From assembly GCA_004213235.1 (NCBI GenBank), contig SHAI01000067.1, forward strand, positions 1-10,967: a stretch of DNA of 10,967 nucleotides, read 5' to 3'. The DNA is from Parvularculaceae bacterium. Its GTDB lineage: Bacteria > Pseudomonadota > Alphaproteobacteria > Caulobacterales > Parvularculaceae. Made by a program: the position numbers and the translations under genes. The notes under the pieces are model-generated. The model saw only the letters and a program-made list of their open reading frames with translations, did not search any database and had not been told where the DNA came from. How positions within the stretch are numbered: position 1 is the first letter of the stretch; every line of letters starts with the position of its first letter. Of this stretch, positions 6,938-10,967 are shown in pieces.

Positions 6938-7666
6938 TCAGTCCAATTCAGACAGTAATTCATCCACCCACAAAGGCACGATATCCCCCGCCTTGCCGTA
7001 GTGTGCATCATTGAATGCTGCAGCATTCTCGGAAGGTTCAAGATTGAGCTCTATGCAAGGTATGCCAAGCCCACGGGCTGCATGAACATAACCCGCAGCT
7101 GGATAAACCGACCCGGACGTGCCAATTGACGCGAATAAATCTGCTTTCGATAGCGCGACCTCGATTTCATCCATATGCATCGGCATTTCCCCGAACCATA
7201 CAATATGCGGTCGCAGTGAGCCTGTTGCCCCACAGGCCGGGCATTGAGCGTCGCCCCCTAAATCATCGTGCCAGTCAAACACGGCACCGCAAGATGGCGC
7301 GGACGTCGCATCGCAACGCACCTTTTTTAACTCGCCATGCATATGAATGACTTGTTTTGCCCCGCCCCGCTCATGGAGATCATCGACATTCTGCGTCACC
7401 AGCGTCAAATGCCCGCCGTGTGCTGAGAGTTCTTTTTCCAGGTGTGCGAGCGCAATATGCGCCGGATTTGGCTCAACGGCATCTAAACTGCCCCGCCGCG
7501 CATTATAAAATTCATGGACCAAGGTTGGATTGGCCGCGAATCCTTCAGGCGTGGCAACCTGTTGATAATCATATTTCGCCCATACGCCATCGGGATCGCG
7601 AAAGGTGGACACGCCAGATTCGGCAGATATCCCAGCCCCTGTGAGAACAATGATGCGCTTTGTCAT
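6938..7666 (-). CDS. cobB: NAD-dependent protein deacylase, SIR2 family class III (CobB-like)
   Basis: A 242-residue sirtuin that uses NAD+ to remove acyl groups from protein lysines in the cytoplasm, giving nicotinamide and O-acyl-ADP-ribose. The Rossmann NAD site starts with TGAGISAESG (9-18) and TFRDPDG (21-27). TQNVDDLHERGG (91-102) is the ribose and nicotinamide pocket, and His110 in HMHG is the catalytic base. Four zinc-ligand cysteines are present at 118, 126, 142 and 145. Tyr54 and Arg57 (FYNARR) form the YxxR pair of class III sirtuins, which bind the carboxylate of succinyl- or malonyl-lysine. Late motifs GTSG (182-185) and ELNLEPS (206-212) complete the fold. The length is normal for the short bacterial form. 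An in-frame TGA directly precedes ATG 7666, so the start is fixed; AGGGG lies about 11 bases upstream. The gene is divergent from the phosphatase gene. Confidence 0.95.
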   Translation of the reverse strand: MTKRIIVLTGAGISAESGVSTFRDPDGVWAKYDYQQVATPEGFAANPTLVHEFYNARRGSLDAVEPNPAHIALAHLEKELSAHGGHLTLVTQNVDDLHERGGAKQVIHMHGELKKVRCDATSAPSCGAVFDWHDDLGGDAQCPACGATGSLRPHIVWFGEMPMHMDEIEVALSKADLFASIGTSGSVYPAAGYVHAARGLGIPCIELNLEPSENAAAFNDAHYGKAGDIVPLWVDELLSELD

Positions 7667-7853
7667 TCAGCCATCTACCCCTTTTGTGCTCTCCATGCCG
7701 ATGTCAGCGTCTCACTTCCCGGCAAAAACCGACTCCGCCTAGAATACCTTAAATTAGAAGAATTGCGCCAGTATCTGCGCCGAACCAAACGCCAACGGCG
7801 CAATCAATTCGTTTTGACTTTCCTTCCCGGAAAAAGATTGGAATATCAGTTTT
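7667..7853. promoter_or_regulatory. Divergent intergenic region with an 8-bp inverted repeat
   Basis: This 187-bp gap must contain the promoters of the sirtuin (-) and phosphatase (+) genes. ATTGCGCC at 7762-7769 and GGCGCAAT at 7797-7804 are exact reverse complements 27 bases apart and could be operator half-sites or the base of a loop. No clear -35/-10 pair could be placed. A weak GGAA at 7840-7843 serves as the phosphatase ribosome binding site. Confidence 0.3.
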
Positions 7854-8318
7854 ATGTCACGCATTCTTTTCGTCTGCCTTGGGAATATTTGCCGGTCTCC
7901 GGCCGCGGAGGGCATCTTGCGCAAAAAGGCCAAAGACCGTGGATTGGATCTATATATCGAATCGGCAGGCACTGGTGGGTGGCATGTGGGGGACCCCCCT
8001 GATGCACGCATGATTAAAACCGCTGGCAAACGTGGTTACAAGCTGGATCATTTGCGCGCGCGGCAGGTTGAATTATCAGATTTTTACACATTCGATTACT
8101 TGCTTGCGATGGACCTGAGTAATCAAGGTGACCTATTGGCAATGGCACCGCCAAATCGGGAATGTGATATTCGTTTGTTCCTGGATTTCGCGTCAAGTTC
8201 GGAGCGAGAAACGCCGGACCCATATTATGGCGGCGACGCCGGCTTTGAGCATGTTCTGAATTTATTGGAACAAGGCGCAGAGGGATTTCTCGATCACCTG
8301 GAAGATGAAAGCGGGTAA
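7854..8318 (+). CDS. Low-molecular-weight protein tyrosine phosphatase
   Basis: A 154-residue cytoplasmic phosphatase that hydrolyses phosphotyrosine through a cysteinyl-phosphate intermediate. The N-terminal P-loop VCLGNICRSP (7-16) fits the C-x5-R-S signature, with nucleophile Cys8, Arg14 and Ser15. The general acid is Asp122 in the DPYYGG loop, which also carries the paired tyrosines (124-125) found in this family. The length is standard, and the P-loop at the very N terminus supports ATG 7854. The ribosome binding site is weak. The gene is divergent from the sirtuin gene, and its last 25 bases overlap the convergent thpR gene. No tyrosine kinase or exopolysaccharide gene lies nearby, so its partner is not indicated. 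Arsenate reductases of the same fold exist, but the DPYYGG loop and paired tyrosines favour a phosphatase. Confidence 0.93.
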   Translation: MSRILFVCLGNICRSPAAEGILRKKAKDRGLDLYIESAGTGGWHVGDPPDARMIKTAGKRGYKLDHLRARQVELSDFYTFDYLLAMDLSNQGDLLAMAPPNRECDIRLFLDFASSSERETPDPYYGGDAGFEHVLNLLEQGAEGFLDHLEDESG

Positions 8319-8836
8319 TCTGCCAGGCTTTCATAATAGACACCGGCCTTGCCAGCGCATGATTGAAACAGGTGAATTCCATCGACATCAAAAGGATCGG
8401 TGACAAATAAATTATGCCGCTGTTGCCAAGTCTGCGCGGCGGCGGGCCCAACGCCGCGGCAATAAGCGAGCGTGACATGGGGTGTGAATTTGCGTGAGTC
8501 TACTTTCGCACCGGCACGGCGCAACGCTTGCGCAACTTTTTCCTGCAAATGATCGAGTTGTGGATTGGCCTGGACGCCTGCCCAAACGGCCCGGGGCGAT
8601 GTCGTTCCGAAGATTCCCCCGCCCGCCAATGTCAGCGAGAAAGCGTCAGCCGAAATACCCCAGAGGGCGGCGTCGATGTCCGCCAGATGCGTGCGATCAA
8701 CGTCACCAACAAACGCAAGCGTCAAATGGAAATTGTCAAACGCCACCCAACGAACACCATCCAGGCCCGTTTGAAGGTCAAGGAGCTGGTCGCCGATGTC
8801 ATCCGGGATTGTTAGACCAATGAAAACCCGCGGCAT
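8294..8836 (-). CDS. thpR: RNA 2',3'-cyclic phosphodiesterase (2'-5' RNA ligase family, 2H phosphoesterase)
   Basis: A 180-residue member of the 2H phosphoesterase superfamily. Enzymes of this type open 2',3'-cyclic phosphate ends of RNA and can reversibly make 2'-5' RNA linkages in vitro. The two hallmark motifs are present: HLTL at 37-40 (FHLTLAFVG) and HVTL at 120-123 (PHVTLAY), giving His37, Thr39, His120 and Thr122 in the active site. The opening MPRVFIGLTIP is typical of the family, as is the length. It starts 11 bp after the stop of the DUF2147 gene on the same strand, so the two are probably cotranscribed. No strong ribosome binding site is seen, which suggests translational coupling. 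Its 3' end overlaps the convergent phosphatase gene by 25 bases. Confidence 0.92.
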   Translation of the reverse strand: MPRVFIGLTIPDDIGDQLLDLQTGLDGVRWVAFDNFHLTLAFVGDVDRTHLADIDAALWGISADAFSLTLAGGGIFGTTSPRAVWAGVQANPQLDHLQEKVAQALRRAGAKVDSRKFTPHVTLAYCRGVGPAAAQTWQQRHNLFVTDPFDVDGIHLFQSCAGKAGVYYESLADYPLSSSR

Positions 8837-8847
8837 TACGTTTTGAT

Positions 8848-9318
8848 CTACTCGCCAGCCGCCTCAACCACCGGGTTGACTTTCTTCCAGTACATTGTCT
8901 TTGGGCAGATAAAACCGAGGCACCCTTTGACTTTTAGTTGTTCATCTTCCTGGTCAATTTTAACGCCATACCAGATCATCTCATCCTTGCTCAGGCTTTC
9001 ATCGATGGCGTTGATCTTGCCGCCGCGATATTCTCCATCACCTTTATCCTTCAGGCCCGTTATCATTGTGAAACCAATGATCGGACTGCCGTCGGGCAGT
9101 GTATCGCCAGAGTTCGGAGTGGGATTGTTGACCCTAACAATAGTACCGCAGCTTCGTTCTTCATCATCCGCACAGGGATGGAACTCGACGTCCAGCGTCC
9201 CCGATGGACCATCTTCCTCCTGGGAAGCGCCGGTATTATAGATGCCATCTATCGTTTTAGCCTGTACACTTGCCATAAGCAGGAAAATGCAGGAGACGGG
9301 AAAGCTGATTGCGCGCAC
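8848..9318 (-). CDS. Exported DUF2147-family protein
   Basis: A 156-residue secreted protein of unknown function. Residues 1-20 form a signal peptide ending VQA. The mature part has the DUF2147 pattern: an opening IDGIYNT, paired cysteines at 49 and 57 followed by GTIV, a GGKI segment at 99-102, and a late GCLGFIC cysteine pair (133 and 138) followed by an aromatic YW. The four cysteines could form two disulfides in the periplasm. The start is GTG (9318-9316), supported by AGGTGG at 9323-9328; an ATG a little upstream is in another frame. It is the first gene of a likely operon with thpR (11-bp gap) and is divergent from the SDR gene across a 73-bp region that contains the CCTAGG pair. The family match is by pattern recognition; no biochemical role is established from the sequence. 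Confidence 0.88.
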   Translation of the reverse strand: MRAISFPVSCIFLLMASVQAKTIDGIYNTGASQEEDGPSGTLDVEFHPCADDEERSCGTIVRVNNPTPNSGDTLPDGSPIIGFTMITGLKDKGDGEYRGGKINAIDESLSKDEMIWYGVKIDQEDEQLKVKGCLGFICPKTMYWKKVNPVVEAAGE

Positions 9319-9345
9319 GGGGCCACCTGTAACATGAGTTGTTTA

Positions 9346-9363
9346 CCTAGGTTCTATCCTAGG
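9346..9363. promoter_or_regulatory. Paired CCTAGG palindromes in a divergent promoter region
   Basis: CCTAGG occurs at 9346-9351 and again at 9358-9363, separated by TTCTAT. Because each is itself a palindrome, the unit is both a direct and an inverted repeat, 12 bp centre to centre. It sits midway between the DUF2147 start (9318) and the SDR ribosome binding site (9377). An operator for one or both genes is plausible but unproven. Confidence 0.35.
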
Positions 9364-9376
9364 CCGGTCTTGCCCC

Positions 9377-9382
9377 AAGGAG
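9377..9382 (+). promoter_or_regulatory. Strong Shine-Dalgarno of the SDR gene
   Basis: AAGGAG lies nine bases before the ATG at 9392. It is the best-matching ribosome binding site in the window and settles the start of the SDR gene. Confidence 0.8.
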
Positions 9383-9391
9383 AAAGACTGT

Positions 9392-10252
9392 ATGAGTAAA
9401 AAAATTCTATGCCTCGGTTTTGGGTATGCCGCACGCGCATTGACGCGCCAGCTATCTGGCGAATGGCATGTGATTGGTACAACGCGCAAGCCAGACAAAG
9501 CCGCTGAAATGGCCGCCGAAGGAATTGAACCATATCACTGGGACGGTCGTGAACTCAGCGCCCGGCTGGTAGCAAATGTTGACGCCGTCCTTATCTCCAC
9601 GGGGCCTGACGATATTGGATGTCCAGCCGCACGTGCCGCGGAAAAGGTCTTTGCCGCCACGCCGCCGGGATGGATTGGGTATTTGTCGTCAAATGGCGTT
9701 TATGGGAATTACAATGGTGCCTGGGTGGATGAAGATAGCCCACTTATGGCCGGCTCAAGACGCGGGTTAAATCGAATAGCTGCTGAGGAAAAATGGCGCA
9801 GCATCGCGGCAGCTATGAACGTGCCTGCGGCCATATTTCGGTTGCCAGGCATATATGGCCCGGGCCGTTCGGCAATAGACAGCATCCGTGCGGGTAAAGC
9901 GCGGCGTATCATAAAGCCGGACCAGGTATTCAGCCGCGCGCATGTTGATGATATCGCCACGACCGTTCTGGCCGCCCTCTCCCGCCCGACCAAGAATGCT
10001 GTTTACAATGTTGCAGATGACGAGCCGGCACCGCCGCAGGATGTCATCGAATATGCCTGCGAATTACTTGGTGTTGCGCCGCCACCGGAAGAGCCATTCG
10101 ATACTACAGACTTATCAGAAATGGCACGCAGTTTCTATGCTGATAATAAAAGGGTCAAAAACGATCGGATCAAAAATGAACTCGGTGTATCCCTCGCTTA
10201 CCCAACATATCGCGAAGGGCTGAATGCTATTCTTGCTCAGCATCGGGATTAG
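9392..10252 (+). CDS. Atypical SDR-family NAD(P)-binding protein (epimerase/dehydratase-like)
   Basis: A 286-residue cytoplasmic protein with the Rossmann fold of the extended short-chain dehydrogenase superfamily. The dinucleotide loop is LGFGYAAR (8-15; Gly9, Gly11, Ala14). Further family landmarks are LSSNGVYG (98-105), FRLPGIYGPGR (149-159), HVDDIA (184-189) and YNVADDEP (205-212). The catalytic YxxxK expected near residues 123-130 is absent: the region reads RRGLNRIAAEE, with neither Tyr nor Lys. That puts it among atypical SDRs related to the YeeZ group, so it may bind a nucleotide without normal redox chemistry. The start is supported by AAGGAG nine bases upstream. The gene is divergent from the DUF2147 gene and lies 170 bp before the beta-lactamase-like gene on the same strand. 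Its substrate is unknown. Confidence 0.88.
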   Translation: MSKKILCLGFGYAARALTRQLSGEWHVIGTTRKPDKAAEMAAEGIEPYHWDGRELSARLVANVDAVLISTGPDDIGCPAARAAEKVFAATPPGWIGYLSSNGVYGNYNGAWVDEDSPLMAGSRRGLNRIAAEEKWRSIAAAMNVPAAIFRLPGIYGPGRSAIDSIRAGKARRIIKPDQVFSRAHVDDIATTVLAALSRPTKNAVYNVADDEPAPPQDVIEYACELLGVAPPPEEPFDTTDLSEMARSFYADNKRVKNDRIKNELGVSLAYPTYREGLNAILAQHRD

Positions 10253-10301
10253 ATAGAAACACGCCTTCGATCGGTCTACGTTTAGCCGCGAGATATTTCG
10301 T

Positions 10302-10331
10302 CACGTCAGATAGCAGGCATCTGACCGCGTG
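10302..10331. repeat. Inverted repeat between the SDR and beta-lactamase-like genes
   Basis: GTCAGAT (10305-10311) and ATCTGAC (10319-10325) are exact reverse complements around a 7-base loop. The stem can extend by CAC (10302-10304) with GTG (10329-10331) across a three-base bulge. It lies 50 bp after the SDR stop. No T-run follows, so it is at best a Rho-type or weak terminator, or an operator for the next gene. The remainder of the 170-bp gap (10253-10422) shows nothing else that could be supported. Confidence 0.35.
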
Positions 10332-10422
10332 ATGGGGCAGCAGTATGACAGCCTTAAACACTATATTTCATGGCGCGGATGGCGTAGTTTGATGGCTTAT
10401 CGCTCAAACAATTGGTGTTGAC

Positions 10423-10967
10423 ATGGCCTCACTGCCGCTTCGCTCAATCGGGTTATTGATGTTAGTAATTGTCGCAGCTCTGACCGGCTGGCGGCTAATT
10501 GGTCCGGAATGGCGCGCTTTACTCGCCGATCCGCCGAAGAACAAAGACGTTCTTTTCTGGAATCAGTCCCAGAGAGACGCCGGGTTTCGCATGCTCGACC
10601 GGTTATCGCTCGTCACGAAAACAAATAAAATTACCGCAACAACACAACGAGAACTGCCTCAGGGGTTGCCATTAAAACTGGACATGAATTTCGACGCATA
10701 TTTTGAGGAAAACCGACACTCTGCCGTTGTGATCTTACACAAGGGAAAAATCCGGATGGAGCGCTATGGGCTGGATTTTTCTGATGCCGGCCGCTGGACA
10801 AGCTTCTCCGTAGGCAAATCGATTACATCCACGCTTGTTGGTGCCGCCATTAAGGATGGATATATCGAAAGCGTAGACACCCCCGTCACCCGCTATATCC
10901 CGGAACTTTCCCAATCGCCCTACAAAGATGTGACGATTGAGCAATTATTGACCATGACATCAGGTGT
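10423..10967 (+). CDS. Serine beta-lactamase-like hydrolase (class C / EstB type), N-terminal part, cut by window edge
   Basis: The first 181 codons of an open frame that runs off the window. Residues 8-22 are hydrophobic and likely anchor the protein in the inner membrane, facing the periplasm. From about residue 85 the sequence follows the beta-lactamase-related serine hydrolase fold: a strand pair AVVILHKGKIRMERYG (101-116), then the catalytic SxxK motif in SFSVGKSIT (Ser129, Lys132), followed by the helix-and-loop pattern VDTPVTRYIPEL (151-162) and TIEQLLTMTSG (171-181). The later YxN and HxG-type motifs are outside the window. The family covers class C beta-lactamases, esterases, D-amino-acid peptidases and 6-aminohexanoate-dimer hydrolases, and the visible part cannot separate these. 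ATG 10423 is the first start after an in-frame TGA at 10390-10392; the ribosome binding site is weak (GGTG, 10414-10417). Confidence 0.88.
   Translation, partial: MASLPLRSIGLLMLVIVAALTGWRLIGPEWRALLADPPKNKDVLFWNQSQRDAGFRMLDRLSLVTKTNKITATTQRELPQGLPLKLDMNFDAYFEENRHSAVVILHKGKIRMERYGLDFSDAGRWTSFSVGKSITSTLVGAAIKDGYIESVDTPVTRYIPELSQSPYKDVTIEQLLTMTSG

Noticed and set aside
7762..7804. 8-bp inverted repeat between the sirtuin and phosphatase genes as a terminator or strong operator
   Set aside because: The arms are short, the loop is 27 bases and there is no T-run; it is kept only as a note on the intergenic region.
7514..8002. 162-codon plus-strand open frame between the sirtuin and phosphatase genes
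   Set aside because: It is antisense to the sirtuin at one end and out of frame with the well-supported phosphatase at the other; its protein has no recognisable features.
8014..8478. 154-codon minus-strand open frame across the phosphatase/thpR junction
   Set aside because: It lies opposite the phosphatase and in another frame of thpR, both of which have full active-site motifs.
10332..10421. 29-codon open frame ending one base before the beta-lactamase-like start, which could be a coupled leader peptide
   Set aside because: No ribosome binding site and no family match; the tight spacing alone is not enough to call a gene.
10418..10423. Perfect -35-like TTGACA
   Set aside because: It overlaps the ATG of the beta-lactamase-like gene and has no -10 element 16-18 bp downstream.

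Overview
This window looks like a stretch of alphaproteobacterial chromosome, most plausibly from the order Sphingomonadales. That is inferred from gene content and protein style (S9 peptidase, Ntn-type acylase, class III sirtuin, DUF2147, atypical SDR), from moderate GC (about 50-55% by eye) and from weak Shine-Dalgarno sites. No rRNA, tRNA or CRISPR array was seen, and the species cannot be named from sequence alone.

Left part (1-4587). The first 76 bases hold the start of a secreted protein on the minus strand, cut by the window edge. It lies 74 bp downstream of a complete secreted S9-family prolyl-oligopeptidase-like peptidase, also on the minus strand. A 144-bp divergent intergenic region separates the peptidase from a complete penicillin-acylase / acyl-homoserine-lactone-acylase-type Ntn hydrolase on the plus strand. 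Both large enzymes are predicted to be exported or membrane-anchored and would act on peptides and N-acylated compounds in the envelope.

Centre (4584-6937). The acylase ends in a four-base stop-to-stop overlap with a complete tyrosine recombinase on the minus strand. Thirty-three base pairs beyond the recombinase start lies a 14-base motif. Its 13-base core recurs 962 bp away as one arm of a perfect 15-bp inverted repeat with a 6-bp spacer, the geometry of a tyrosine-recombinase crossover site. Between the two sites sits one gene, for a protein with two PilZ (cyclic-di-GMP binding) modules, transcribed away from the recombinase. The layout (recombinase, adjacent simple site, one divergent gene, palindromic site) resembles an integron-like or solo-integrase cassette and is the most interesting part of the window. 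The mobile interpretation is inference.

Right part (6938-10967). These look like ordinary housekeeping or accessory genes: a CobB-type sirtuin deacylase (-), a low-molecular-weight protein tyrosine phosphatase (+), a ThpR-type 2H phosphoesterase (-) whose 3' end overlaps the phosphatase, a secreted DUF2147 protein (-) just upstream of thpR in a likely two-gene operon, an atypical NAD(P)-binding SDR protein (+), and the first 181 codons of a membrane-anchored serine beta-lactamase-like hydrolase (+) that runs off the window end. Two small inverted repeats lie in the intergenic gaps on either side of the SDR gene.
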